This document shows, piece by piece, positions 8,212-17,583 of a stretch of 43,734 bases of DNA. Under the pieces are notes generated by a model that saw only the letters and a list, made by a program, of their open reading frames with translations, was not told where the DNA came from and did no database searches. Position numbers and translations under genes: made by a program. Origin of the DNA: Lachnospiraceae bacterium (GTDB taxonomy: Bacteria > Bacillota > Clostridia > Lachnospirales > Lachnospiraceae); contig JAUNGD010000025.1 of NCBI GenBank assembly GCA_030524705.1, positions 1-43,734 on the forward strand. Direction: 5' to 3'. Each line of letters begins with the position of its first letter. Positions within the stretch are counted from its first letter, which is position 1.

Positions 8212-9381
8212 ATGGGGGTGGTTAATGTATGGGTTAGTGTATGGAAGAAGTTTATACGAAAAATGGGCAGGTATTTCATACTTTACCGTATTCCGATGCT
8301 GGTTTTGCTGTTATGCCTATCCTCTGTACCAATAACTTCTTATGCGGATGAAAGCAACTTACTGGAAATGGAGGAGATGAAAGAGGAAAAAGAATCCGAG
8401 GAGGGGGAAGAAGCGGAGAAGGAAGAGGAAACAAAGGATGGCGGCAATGCATTTTTAGATGCCATGTTGGATTCTGTGTTTGGAGTGTCCGAAGAGAATG
8501 ATGGTTCCGGTTTTTCGGCGTATGAAATGCTGGATGAAGCGGTGGGTATTGTGGACAGGGCCTTTGAAACAATGACCGATACCGGTTCGGAGATTGGTGC
8601 ATTTTACTATATGCTAAAAGTCGTTGCCCTTACCATTATGACCATGTATTTTGTGATGGGGCTGGCCAGCCGGGATTTTACCCAGCAGTTTGGAAGGCCC
8701 ACCGTAGAAATGCTGGCAAAACCCTTTGCCAAGTTTATTGTCTGTATCGTTATCCTGGTTTTCTCCGAGTATCTGATGCAGTTCTTTTTATACCTTTCCC
8801 AGTGGTGCTTTAACCGCGCCCCTAAAGATAATTCTATGTTGGGGGAAATGGCGGAGAAGATAGGGGATTATAAAAAAATGGTTTATGATGCGGTGGGCTA
8901 TACCCTGCCATCAGAGAAAAAAGGTCTTGGGGTGATGGATACTTTTAAAAACATCATGCCGTTTATCTCTGTTTTTATCGCTTTTATGTTACCCTGGCTG
9001 GTATCTTTAGCGGCAAGTCTGGTATCGGTGTGGGTGGTGTATTCCCGGACAGCGCAGCTCATTATTATGGCAGTGGGTGCGCCCCTGGCTATGGCTGACC
9101 TTTATGGGGAACATCCGCTGCGGGAAACCAGGGCATTTAATTACATCAAAGAATTTGCCGGATTGTGCTTCCAGTCAGTGGTGCTTGCCCTTGTCTTTAT
9201 AGCCATGAACATGGTAATGGCAGTATTTATGGAGCACTTCGGCAAGCAGGTTTCCGATGGAGTAAACGGGATTGGGGCATTGATGGCTATGGGGTTAAAG
9301 ATTGCGGTATTTAAGCTGGTGCAGGTCGGCCTTGTGGTCAGTTCAGCAAACCGGGCAAAGAAGCTGATGGCATCGGCATAA
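8212..9381 (+). CDS. VirB6/TrbL-like polytopic T4SS channel protein
   Basis: A 389-residue membrane protein. It has a signal peptide (basic MGVVNVWVSVWKKFIRKMGR, then a hydrophobic stretch ending near ITSYADE), a strongly acidic linker (EMEEMKEEKESEEGEEAEKE region) and then at least five hydrophobic helices in the C-terminal 250 residues, including a long one with ASLVSVWVVYSRTAQLIIMA. This matches VirB6-like inner-membrane components of Gram-positive conjugation systems. The frame is open to 8119, but GGGAG 7 nt before the ATG at 8212 and the signal-peptide layout favour the later start. Between the pilin-like and PrgI-like genes, it occupies the expected operon position. Confidence 0.75.
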   Translation: MGVVNVWVSVWKKFIRKMGRYFILYRIPMLVLLLCLSSVPITSYADESNLLEMEEMKEEKESEEGEEAEKEEETKDGGNAFLDAMLDSVFGVSEENDGSGFSAYEMLDEAVGIVDRAFETMTDTGSEIGAFYYMLKVVALTIMTMYFVMGLASRDFTQQFGRPTVEMLAKPFAKFIVCIVILVFSEYLMQFFLYLSQWCFNRAPKDNSMLGEMAEKIGDYKKMVYDAVGYTLPSEKKGLGVMDTFKNIMPFISVFIAFMLPWLVSLAASLVSVWVVYSRTAQLIIMAVGAPLAMADLYGEHPLRETRAFNYIKEFAGLCFQSVVLALVFIAMNMVMAVFMEHFGKQVSDGVNGIGALMAMGLKIAVFKLVQVGLVVSSANRAKKLMASA

Positions 9382-9397
9382 GGGAGGAATGGTGTAA

Positions 9398-9901
9398 ATG
9401 TATCACGATGAAGAACGGATTGTACCCTATGACGGTGCAGTAGAAATCCCAAAAGAAATCCAGAAGATCCGTGACCCGATTATCTTTAACTTGACCAAGA
9501 GGGAGTTATGTTTTGTCAGTATGGGGATTATCTTTGCGGCAGCTTCCCTTTGGGTATTGTTTCGGTGGATAGGGGTAAGAAACTCTGCTTTTGTTATTTT
9601 TCCTGTATTGATTGCCACCCCATTTCTGCTGTTTGCTTTTATCCGTCCAATGGGGTTAAATCTGGAAGACTGGCTGACCATCTGGATGAGCAATAACATT
9701 AAGTCAGCACCAGTGAGGAAACTGTTTGCCCAGAATGAATATGAAAAAGCACTGGAACTGGCAAAAGCGTATGAAGAGAAAATAAGCGCAGACAGAAGGG
9801 GAATCGGATGGATGAGAAAGACAAAAATGGAAAAAGGAAAGAAAACGATGAAAACGGAAAAGGCTAAAAGTAAGAAATCTGCTTATAAAGTGAGGATGTA
9901 A
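9398..9901 (+). CDS. PrgI family (VirB3-like) membrane protein
   Basis: A 167-residue protein with the PrgI pattern: an N-terminal VEIPKEIQKIRDPIIFNLTK segment, two adjacent membrane helices (about residues 42-60 and 65-85), then FIRPMGLNLEDWLTIWMSNN and a basic tail. PrgI/VirB3 proteins sit in the membrane and work with VirB4. Here the gene lies directly before the two VirB4-type genes, as in other Firmicutes elements. GGGAGG precedes the ATG. The C-terminal 35 residues are almost all Lys/Glu/Thr, a tail that varies between elements. Confidence 0.85.
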   Translation: MYHDEERIVPYDGAVEIPKEIQKIRDPIIFNLTKRELCFVSMGIIFAAASLWVLFRWIGVRNSAFVIFPVLIATPFLLFAFIRPMGLNLEDWLTIWMSNNIKSAPVRKLFAQNEYEKALELAKAYEEKISADRRGIGWMRKTKMEKGKKTMKTEKAKSKKSAYKVRM

Positions 9902-9920
9902 AGGGGAGAGGAAAGAAGGC

Positions 9921-12056
9921 GTGTTAAGAAAGAGAAAGGAAATAAAAGAACCAGTTAATCACTCAGAGGAACAAAAGTTGATAAAGAATGTGTCAATAGA
10001 AAATTCGTTGTCAGAGCAGAAGCCTATAGAAGTAAATCCGAAAAAACAAAGATTGCTGGCAAGAAAAACAATAAACCATAAAACAGCAAATAAATTTGTT
10101 ACCTATGGTGGCTACATAGCAGAGTTAGATATGGTACTTAATGATGGTTATTATTTTAAAACCTATTTGCTTGACGAAGTAAATGCAGAAAAATCGTTGT
10201 CAGAAGGAATTTTTGATAAAAAGACAGTTTCGGATAGGGAAGCAGCAAATCGTCAGTCAGGAAAAGCACCAGAAGACTCTTTTTTAAAGTTCATTCTCCA
10301 TTATCCCAAACTGAAAATTCAATTAATTGCATCAGGAAGGCATATTTATGGGGTTTTGGGAATAAAGGCAGGGACCCCAGAAGATGCTTTGGAACAGTTT
10401 ACCCAGTTTGAGCAGGGCTTTCCTTATCCGGCAGTTAGCTGTGAAGAATGGTTTTCGATAATGGCGGGCCGGTTAAGGTTTGAACCGTTTTGTGGGATGC
10501 CGCAGGGAAAGAAGGCAAGGAGGACTACAGCAATCAGCCTGATTCAGCCTTATGATGTAAAGATTAGGCAAAAGGATATGGAACTTTCCGGGAAGACAGT
10601 AAAAACCCTGATTTTAATGGGATATCCGTCGAAACTGTTCCCGGCATTTGCTACGGAACTGCTGGAGATAGCGGATAATCTTACTTTGGTGGTTTTTGCA
10701 GAACAAATCGATTCAAAGAAATGCCTGGATGGGGTAAATCTCTCCCATGACATTCGTCCAGCCAGGAAAGAGGCCATGAAGGACTTTTTAAAACAGGCAA
10801 TAAAAAGAGGGACGAAACTTTATAATACCTGTGCTTTTGTGATGGCGGAGGGGCTACCTGGAGAAGTGGAAGAAACCATTCAGCTATTAAAATTGTTTTG
10901 CAGGAAATATCTGATTTCTGCTGCAGAACTTGATTACCAGCAGGGCGAGGCATACCGTTCAACACTTCCTCTGCTGAAAAATCATATCCGTTACCATCGT
11001 GTCTTAACGGAAGAAAACGTAATGGCATTGCTTCCCTGGTCGGAACTAAAGAAATGTAAGAAAAATATCCATTACGGAGAAGATGTGATCAGCGGGGAAG
11101 TGAAGTATGATCGAAGAATCCACTGGGAAAACGGGTTTATTTTATCCAGCGATTATTCTTGGGCATTGACACAGGCAAGAAAGGAAATCCAGGGTTATTG
11201 TGCTGCATGGGTGGACATGAATGAAAACGAAAAGATTGAAAAGGAGGAGATTTTTGTTTTAGCAGGAGAAGGGACAGAGATTTCAATGTTTGCTGAAGGG
11301 GGAAAAGGAATAAAAGAGAAAATCCAGCTAAGTTATGATGAAGCCCCTCTTTGGATTATCCGTGCAGCGATTATCCGGTGGGCAGTCAACGGCCTATCGA
11401 CCAATGGCAGGGTAATGAAGCTGCACCTGGAGATGATACTGAAAGCAGCAGAAGCTTTGGAGGCTGAAAAGATAGAAAAGGGATTATCCAGTGAAAAAAT
11501 CAACTTATGGAACCAAGAAAACGGAGGAAGGCTATCTATTGGAAAAGCTGAAAAACTAAAAGAAAAATTTCTTTCCCAAATGGGAGAGAATGAAAGAAGA
11601 GCATTGGCGATCCGGCCTTTTATTACCGAGTATGAGTACCCATTTTTTTCTACAGCTTATGGAAAAATTTACCAGGTGAAGGGAAGCGGTATTCAGGCCG
11701 AACTTGCCTATGCTCTGCTGTTTTATTCCCTTCATGGAATAATCTATTCCCTGAATTCAGAACTGCTTGCCTGGAATATGGCAGAATTATTTCAACTTCA
11801 TGAAGATTCCCTGTATACTTTTTTGACCCAGGATAACCGGGTTTTCTATGAAAGCAGAAGGTTTACCAATCTGTTAAAAGATGCGGATTTCCTGTTAATT
11901 GGTGAACATAAAATCTTTGAGAAATTAAAACTTTCTGCTTTGATTGGATTGGATAAAAACCAGCGGGAGTGGATTGCAGAACCGGCAAAGGGGGCGTTGC
12001 TGATGACCAGGCAGGTAACTTACCAGATGAAAAGAGAGGAAGAAAGCGATGGATAA
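9921..12056 (+). CDS. VirB4-like protein lacking Walker motifs (pseudo-ATPase)
   Basis: A 711-residue protein I recognise as a divergent VirB4 relative by its order of segments. YYFKTYLLDEVNAEK is followed by KTLILMGYPSKLFPAFATEL, then NTCAFVMAEGLPGEVEE, then LDYQQGEAYRSTLPLLKNHI and HRVLTEENVMALLPWSE, each having a counterpart in VirB4 N-terminal domains. Where Walker A should fall (about 406-420) it reads FILSSDYSWALTQARKEI instead of a GxxGSGKS loop. Where Walker B should fall (about 615-625) it reads LLAWNMAELFQL. The reading frame is intact, so this looks like a maintained non-catalytic partner, not a decayed gene. The start is GTG with GAGAGGAAAGAAGG upstream. It overlaps the catalytic VirB4 gene by 8 bp, implying coupled translation. 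The homology is by eye and needs a structural or profile check. Confidence 0.7.
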   Translation: MLRKRKEIKEPVNHSEEQKLIKNVSIENSLSEQKPIEVNPKKQRLLARKTINHKTANKFVTYGGYIAELDMVLNDGYYFKTYLLDEVNAEKSLSEGIFDKKTVSDREAANRQSGKAPEDSFLKFILHYPKLKIQLIASGRHIYGVLGIKAGTPEDALEQFTQFEQGFPYPAVSCEEWFSIMAGRLRFEPFCGMPQGKKARRTTAISLIQPYDVKIRQKDMELSGKTVKTLILMGYPSKLFPAFATELLEIADNLTLVVFAEQIDSKKCLDGVNLSHDIRPARKEAMKDFLKQAIKRGTKLYNTCAFVMAEGLPGEVEETIQLLKLFCRKYLISAAELDYQQGEAYRSTLPLLKNHIRYHRVLTEENVMALLPWSELKKCKKNIHYGEDVISGEVKYDRRIHWENGFILSSDYSWALTQARKEIQGYCAAWVDMNENEKIEKEEIFVLAGEGTEISMFAEGGKGIKEKIQLSYDEAPLWIIRAAIIRWAVNGLSTNGRVMKLHLEMILKAAEALEAEKIEKGLSSEKINLWNQENGGRLSIGKAEKLKEKFLSQMGENERRALAIRPFITEYEYPFFSTAYGKIYQVKGSGIQAELAYALLFYSLHGIIYSLNSELLAWNMAELFQLHEDSLYTFLTQDNRVFYESRRFTNLLKDADFLLIGEHKIFEKLKLSALIGLDKNQREWIAEPAKGALLMTRQVTYQMKREEESDG

Positions 12057-14448
12057 AAAGCTGAAAAAAGTATTAAACCTCCGCCCCCATTTTAATATCG
12101 CGGATTCTATTCCCCTTTATTCCATTTCCGATGATGGCATAGCGGAGATTGCAAAGGGGCTGTATTCCAGAAACTATAAAGTCCAGGATATTAACTTTGG
12201 GATAGCGAGAAGGGAAGAGAGGGGCATGGTTTCCGGCAAATGGGCGAATGTATTAAAGTCGATAGACCCCTCATATGACCTGCAAATCTGTATCTACAAT
12301 CACAGTGTTGATTTAGATTATCTGTCCGATATTGTGCTGCTTGAAGAAGCCGGGGATGGGAAGGACAGGCTGCGGGCGGATATTAACCAGATCGTCAAAC
12401 GGAACATGATGGAAGGAAACAATGGAATCCGCAGGGATATTTACCTGACCTTAACTATTCCTGCCCCAGATATGCCTTCTGCAGTACAAAGCTTTGTCAG
12501 TGCCGAACATGATATCCTGTCCATCCTCCGAACCATCCGTGGCTGCGGGGCAACACCCTTAAAGGCATTAAAGCGGCTGAACCTTCTCCATGATATGTTT
12601 CACGGCGGGGAGGAGAGTGAGATGGAGGAATACGGAACTTATAACCGGGAAAGGGTGCGCTCGTTTTCCCTGGAAAATTTATACCAAAGCGGTGTAAATG
12701 CAGTGGAGCTTATCCAGCCGGAAAGTATGGAATTTAAGTCTGACCACTTGATTATTGGCAAGGTTTATGGTCGGGCCTTCAACCTGGCTGATTACCCAAC
12801 GATTGTGATGGATTCCTTTATGCGGGAGTTTTCCTCTATGCCCTTTAATCTTCTTTTGACAACTAATCTTCATCAGCTGGATTCCTTAAAAGCATTAAAC
12901 CTGGTGAAAGCCCAAAGGACAAATGCATCCGGCTCCTTTGCCGAAGCCCAGAAGAAGGCCAGCCAGCAGGGATACAGTGCGGAATTGGTGAATCCGGATC
13001 TGGCAAAAAACTACCATGCAGCAGACAACCTGTTAATGGATATGGAACGGCGTGATCAGAAGCTGTTTGAAACGAAAATGCACGTCGTTATCTTTGCCGA
13101 AAGCCTGGAACAGTTGGATAAAAACTGTGAAACCTTCCTGACCAAGTGTCGGTCGAAAAGCGTGCAGTTTAAGACCTCTTACGGCCTTCAGGAGAATACT
13201 TTGATTTCTTCCATGCCCTTTGGTTTGGACAATACCCCAGAGTTTCGTACACTGACTACTGAAAATCTGGCAGTATTCGTCCCCTTCTCTTCCCAGGAAA
13301 TGACGCAGAAAGGCGGAACGGTTTACGGGTTGAATAAAGTTACCCACAACATCATCACGTTTAACCGCATGATGGCAGATTCCTACAATATGCTCATCCT
13401 TGGCTTTACCGGTTCCGGAAAATCCTTCTTTGCCAAAAAGGAAATCCTGTCTACTTACCTGAATAACAATAACGATGGGGATGTGGTGATTATCGATCCC
13501 CAGGCAGAATACGGGAAGCTGTGCAGGGCGGTCAATGGGGAAGAGGTTCATATTAAAGGAGCCGGAGAACACCATATCAACCCATTGGATATCAGTGCAA
13601 GCTACGATGATAACCCCGTGGCGGCAAAGGTAGAGTTTATCCGTTCCATGTGTGCGGAAATGCTTACCTATATGCCGGATGCCACCCAAAAAACCGCCAT
13701 TGCCGTAGCCGCAAAACGCTGTTATGATGCCTGGCTGATTTCCGGGGAGGATAAGGATATCCCTACGCTAAACGATTTTTACCTTGCTCTGTGTGACTAC
13801 TATAACAGCGAAGGCGGAAGGATTCCGTCTATCTTGGATGTGGTAAAGGCTGTGGAGTTTTATGTAGCTGGTGTAGATACCTTATTCCAGGGTCATTCCA
13901 ATATCAACACCGAAGCTCCCTTTATTTCCTACAATATCTCCGAACTTGGGGAAGGCGTCCGTCCATTAGCTATGTTAATTATTCTGGATTCTATCCTAAA
14001 CCGGATGAGCCGAAACCGGAAGCTGAACCGGCCAACATTTATTTACATAGATGAGGTGCATCTCCTTTTTCAGAAAGAGCAGACTGCCCAATGGATTAAG
14101 AAACTGTGGAAAACGGCAAGGAAATACCACGGCTGTCCCTGTGGATTGACGCAGGATTTGGAGGACTTGCTGGCTTCCGATACGGGACGTGCGGTGCTGA
14201 CCAATACGGCATTTGTGGTATTGCTGAAACAGCAGGCCATTAATGCCAGTGTCCTTGCAGAGCAGCTTCAGTTATCTGCCCGCCAGTTAGAGTATGTTAC
14301 AGATACACCTCCAGGGGAAGGGCTTTTATATATCCAGAATGCTTCCCGGTTTACTGGAGGCGTGATTCCCTTTGAAGACCACTACCCGGAAGATTCCTTG
14401 CTGTTTAAGATCTGCCAGACCGATCATTCTGGTGGGGATGATTTGTAG
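12049..14448 (+). CDS. VirB4-type conjugation ATPase
   Basis: A 799-residue VirB4/TraE/ConE-family ATPase powering assembly and operation of the type IV secretion channel at the inner face of the membrane. The N-terminal domain has YKVQDINFGIARREERG and a LLTTNLHQLDSLKALN segment. The C-terminal domain has Walker A GFTGSGKS (about 452-459), DPQAEYGKL after it, Walker B FIYIDEVHLLF (Asp/Glu near 668-669) and the CGLTQDLEDLL segment. It ends with GEGLLYIQNASRFTGG, a usual VirB4 tail. Length is normal for the family. It overlaps the preceding VirB4-like gene by 8 bp and has GGAAG before its ATG. Confidence 0.95.
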   Translation: MDKKLKKVLNLRPHFNIADSIPLYSISDDGIAEIAKGLYSRNYKVQDINFGIARREERGMVSGKWANVLKSIDPSYDLQICIYNHSVDLDYLSDIVLLEEAGDGKDRLRADINQIVKRNMMEGNNGIRRDIYLTLTIPAPDMPSAVQSFVSAEHDILSILRTIRGCGATPLKALKRLNLLHDMFHGGEESEMEEYGTYNRERVRSFSLENLYQSGVNAVELIQPESMEFKSDHLIIGKVYGRAFNLADYPTIVMDSFMREFSSMPFNLLLTTNLHQLDSLKALNLVKAQRTNASGSFAEAQKKASQQGYSAELVNPDLAKNYHAADNLLMDMERRDQKLFETKMHVVIFAESLEQLDKNCETFLTKCRSKSVQFKTSYGLQENTLISSMPFGLDNTPEFRTLTTENLAVFVPFSSQEMTQKGGTVYGLNKVTHNIITFNRMMADSYNMLILGFTGSGKSFFAKKEILSTYLNNNNDGDVVIIDPQAEYGKLCRAVNGEEVHIKGAGEHHINPLDISASYDDNPVAAKVEFIRSMCAEMLTYMPDATQKTAIAVAAKRCYDAWLISGEDKDIPTLNDFYLALCDYYNSEGGRIPSILDVVKAVEFYVAGVDTLFQGHSNINTEAPFISYNISELGEGVRPLAMLIILDSILNRMSRNRKLNRPTFIYIDEVHLLFQKEQTAQWIKKLWKTARKYHGCPCGLTQDLEDLLASDTGRAVLTNTAFVVLLKQQAINASVLAEQLQLSARQLEYVTDTPPGEGLLYIQNASRFTGGVIPFEDHYPEDSLLFKICQTDHSGGDDL

Positions 14449-14546
14449 AAATGGTTAATAAAGAAGATAAAACAGAAAAATAGGGCAAAAAAGCAGGGCA
14501 AGAGGATAGGACAAAGGCAGGAAGAGGTGAATGGGGAGGTGGGATA

Positions 14547-17546
14547 ATGTCAGAAGCTGCTGAAGGAAAACAAAAGAAAACGGGTCAAGAAACAAAAATA
14601 AAGGAAGAAACGGTAAGAGCAGCAACAGATAAGGAAACAACAGCAAAGAAAAAAGCTGCAAGAAAAGTAGCAGCCGAGGAAACGGCAAATAAGGAAATCA
14701 CGGCAAAAAAAACAGTACCCAAGAATACAGCAGTAAGGAGAACTGATGCCAGAGGAAGCAAGCAGCAGGATACGTATTATCAACCGAAAACCGACAGCAG
14801 TAATTCGGTATTGCTTCATCAGATAGAGAAATATAACCAGCATTTAAAGTATCAGGATTATGGTAGGAAATATCTCTTATCTCCGGCAGAAAAAGTTTTG
14901 AAAGCCCCTCCACGCCAGATTCTTCAGACAGCAATAAGCGAAAAGGATGAGGAAGCGGCAGAAGTAACAAGCCTATATGACAAGACAAAAGCAGCCAGGA
15001 TTCTTTTTGCAAGCCAGGCAGATAAAGCACAAATCAGGAAGCTATATCAGGATGTTTTTTCGATGGAACGTTATCTTCATGCTGGAAAGATATTTGTAAA
15101 AGATCCATTTACCGAAGCGGGGAACATTTTTCAAGAAATAGAAGGATTTAGTATCATTGACCCGAAAAAAGTAACCTATGGTGACTTGAAGATGTATCAG
15201 TATCTCCTGAAACATCAGGAGGCTTCCCTGGAAGAACTGTTAGCTGTGCGGAAAGAAACCAATGCCCGATATGCAGATGGCGGAAGAATTGATTACCAGA
15301 AGTTAGGAAGACGTAATGCGCTGAAAAAGAAAGTGGATCGTTTGGTTAGCCTGTCAGAAATCAATGCATTTCTGGAATTTAGCAGAAATTTTGACCGTGA
15401 AAACCCAGAACAGTTTACTCCGGCACAGAAGAATATCCTGCATCAAGAAAGCGGATTTTTAGAAGGGCATAACCCCATAGAGTTTGCAGCAAATGAAACA
15501 TTAATCCGGCAGGTCTTGAAATCATCAGCGATTGCAGGTGAATTTTCTCATTTAGACCCAGAAAGCTTAATGAATGGACGGGATATCCGCAGGTTACTCA
15601 ATGGGCAGATACCAGGACTGAGATTGGAAAAGGCAGCAGAGAAGCCAGGGAAAGAAGCAGCAGGAAACTTGAGAAAAAATGTGGCAGAGAAGCTTGATAA
15701 GAGTGCCATAGAAAAGCCGGAAAGTACAAGTGGCCTGAATCTGAATCCAATACCCAAACATATTTGTAAGAATAAGGGTAAGGATGTACAGATTCTCCTG
15801 GATGCAAAAACATATCACTTTTTCCGTGGAGGGCTGAAATCCATCCTTTGGAATCAGGAAACATATCAGAAACTGATGAAAAAGCAGCAGGTTCTTTTCG
15901 GGCGGGAAAGTATTAAGGGATGGGTTTTCAGAGAATTTAAGCAGGAAATGATGGGGGATGAAGAGTTTGCATCTATGTCCGGTTATCTTGATCATGCTGT
16001 ACCCCTTGCTATTACCGGGATAAAAGCGGCAGAAGATACGGGAAAAGTGGCTGGAAAGGCAACAGCAAAATCCGCTGCAGCTATCGGAAATGGGGTAGTT
16101 TTCGGGTTAGACAGCATGGGGAATGAAGTAGCGGCAGAAGCTGTGCGGTCATTGGGGGAAGGAATTTATGGAACAGGAAAAGCTGTAAATGAAAAGATAA
16201 CCTATATTCGCCAACTACCAAAACAAGTTATCCAGGATGCAGAAAGAAGGGCGGTATATGCAGCCGTATCAGGGGCAAGGCAGTTGGGGAAACCGGTTAA
16301 TGCACTGGAAACAGCTTTAAAATCCACGAAAGCATGGACTGTGATTCAGAAAAGCCGTGTTTATCAGGGGATGGAAGCTACAGGGAAAAAGGCATTTTAT
16401 AGCTTTAAGAAAACCCTCCATATCACACGAAAAACAAGGAATGCTGTTTTCGCTTTTCCCGGCAGGATGGTGGATTCCATTAAGGCAGGGATAGTAAAAC
16501 CAGCGCTTATCTTTATCGGCGTAATTGTATTTTTCCAGCTTGCTATTGCGGCAATCTTTGGCGGACTGGGCGGGAACTCGGCGGTGGGTGTAGCGGTAAT
16601 TGATACACCAGAGCACTTTAATAATCCAAACTATACAAGCCCAGAAGAGATGGGATTTCAACAGCGCTATGAGCAGGCACAGACAAAATTTCAATCCCAG
16701 ATTGACGGGATTATCAGCGGGTATGCAAAGACATTGAATAAAAAAGGGCAGCAGATTCCTTATGGCGTAAATGGGGTTAACAACACAGAGGGGAATGAAA
16801 ACGAAGATTATGTTAGCGGAGTAAGCATGAAGTTTGATTTGGATAACAGCAATAACCTGGAAGATATCTTGTCCTGTATTGCGGTGGTGATGCGGCAGAA
16901 ACAGGCAGAACACCATGCAGAAGCCCTGGAGCTATTGGACTGTTTTTATCAGTCATCCCATACCTACGATTATACAGAAAGCCCATTGTATTCCTGTGAT
17001 TCCGGCTGTGAAGTTACGAAATATTTCTGTAATGAAGCGGAAGAAGAATACCCCAGCACAGAACTGAAATTTGCTCCCTACCTTTATGAAGAATTAATCA
17101 TCCCGGATAAAGACCATGAATGTGAAGTAGATCGAAAAAACCCGGAGATGAAGTTTTCCGATTATGCCGGATGTGTTGTCACAGGAACCTGTTTCCATAA
17201 TGCCGGAGATAATGAAGATAACTTTGGCCGGAGCAAGCCGCAAAAAAGCAAATGCTCAAACCCGGAGGCATATTGGAGTTGTAAACATAGCTGTACAAGG
17301 TCAAACTGTACCCATGATTGTTCCCGTTCTACTTTAGGATGCGGCGGTTACTGGTATTGTGGGGGACACGACCATTTTGGCTGTCCTGATGGCCATGAAG
17401 TGAAAAGCTGTTTTGGCCATGTCAATATAGAAATGAATATCCAGATGAAAACTATGGAAGAATTGTTTGAACTGGGCGGGGTGGAAGTAAAAAAGGCAGA
17501 AGAGAAAAGCGAAGAAGAGCTATCTGGTGAAGTGGAAGATGAGTAA
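14547..17546 (+). CDS. Large Cys-rich CD1108-like mobile element membrane protein
   Basis: A 999-residue protein in four parts. First comes a low-complexity Lys/Ala/Thr/Glu tail (about 1-70), then a long soluble helical region (80-640). A single hydrophobic helix follows at about 650-672 (LIFIGVIVFFQLAIAAIFGG), then an outside part whose last 160 residues hold about 16 cysteines and end in CGGYWYCGGHDHFGC. That Cys/His/Gly/Tyr ending is a feature of CD1108-family mobile element proteins in Tn1549-like ICEs. Disulphides or metal binding outside the membrane are plausible. GGGAGGTGGG precedes the ATG. It lies between VirB4 and the wall hydrolase, which suggests a structural role in crossing the cell wall, perhaps VirB8-like. 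Function is not established from the sequence. Confidence 0.65.
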   Translation: MSEAAEGKQKKTGQETKIKEETVRAATDKETTAKKKAARKVAAEETANKEITAKKTVPKNTAVRRTDARGSKQQDTYYQPKTDSSNSVLLHQIEKYNQHLKYQDYGRKYLLSPAEKVLKAPPRQILQTAISEKDEEAAEVTSLYDKTKAARILFASQADKAQIRKLYQDVFSMERYLHAGKIFVKDPFTEAGNIFQEIEGFSIIDPKKVTYGDLKMYQYLLKHQEASLEELLAVRKETNARYADGGRIDYQKLGRRNALKKKVDRLVSLSEINAFLEFSRNFDRENPEQFTPAQKNILHQESGFLEGHNPIEFAANETLIRQVLKSSAIAGEFSHLDPESLMNGRDIRRLLNGQIPGLRLEKAAEKPGKEAAGNLRKNVAEKLDKSAIEKPESTSGLNLNPIPKHICKNKGKDVQILLDAKTYHFFRGGLKSILWNQETYQKLMKKQQVLFGRESIKGWVFREFKQEMMGDEEFASMSGYLDHAVPLAITGIKAAEDTGKVAGKATAKSAAAIGNGVVFGLDSMGNEVAAEAVRSLGEGIYGTGKAVNEKITYIRQLPKQVIQDAERRAVYAAVSGARQLGKPVNALETALKSTKAWTVIQKSRVYQGMEATGKKAFYSFKKTLHITRKTRNAVFAFPGRMVDSIKAGIVKPALIFIGVIVFFQLAIAAIFGGLGGNSAVGVAVIDTPEHFNNPNYTSPEEMGFQQRYEQAQTKFQSQIDGIISGYAKTLNKKGQQIPYGVNGVNNTEGNENEDYVSGVSMKFDLDNSNNLEDILSCIAVVMRQKQAEHHAEALELLDCFYQSSHTYDYTESPLYSCDSGCEVTKYFCNEAEEEYPSTELKFAPYLYEELIIPDKDHECEVDRKNPEMKFSDYAGCVVTGTCFHNAGDNEDNFGRSKPQKSKCSNPEAYWSCKHSCTRSNCTHDCSRSTLGCGGYWYCGGHDHFGCPDGHEVKSCFGHVNIEMNIQMKTMEELFELGGVEVKKAEEKSEEELSGEVEDE

Positions 17547-17583
17547 GCAAAGACAGGATAAGCTAAGGGAGGAGGGAAAATGA

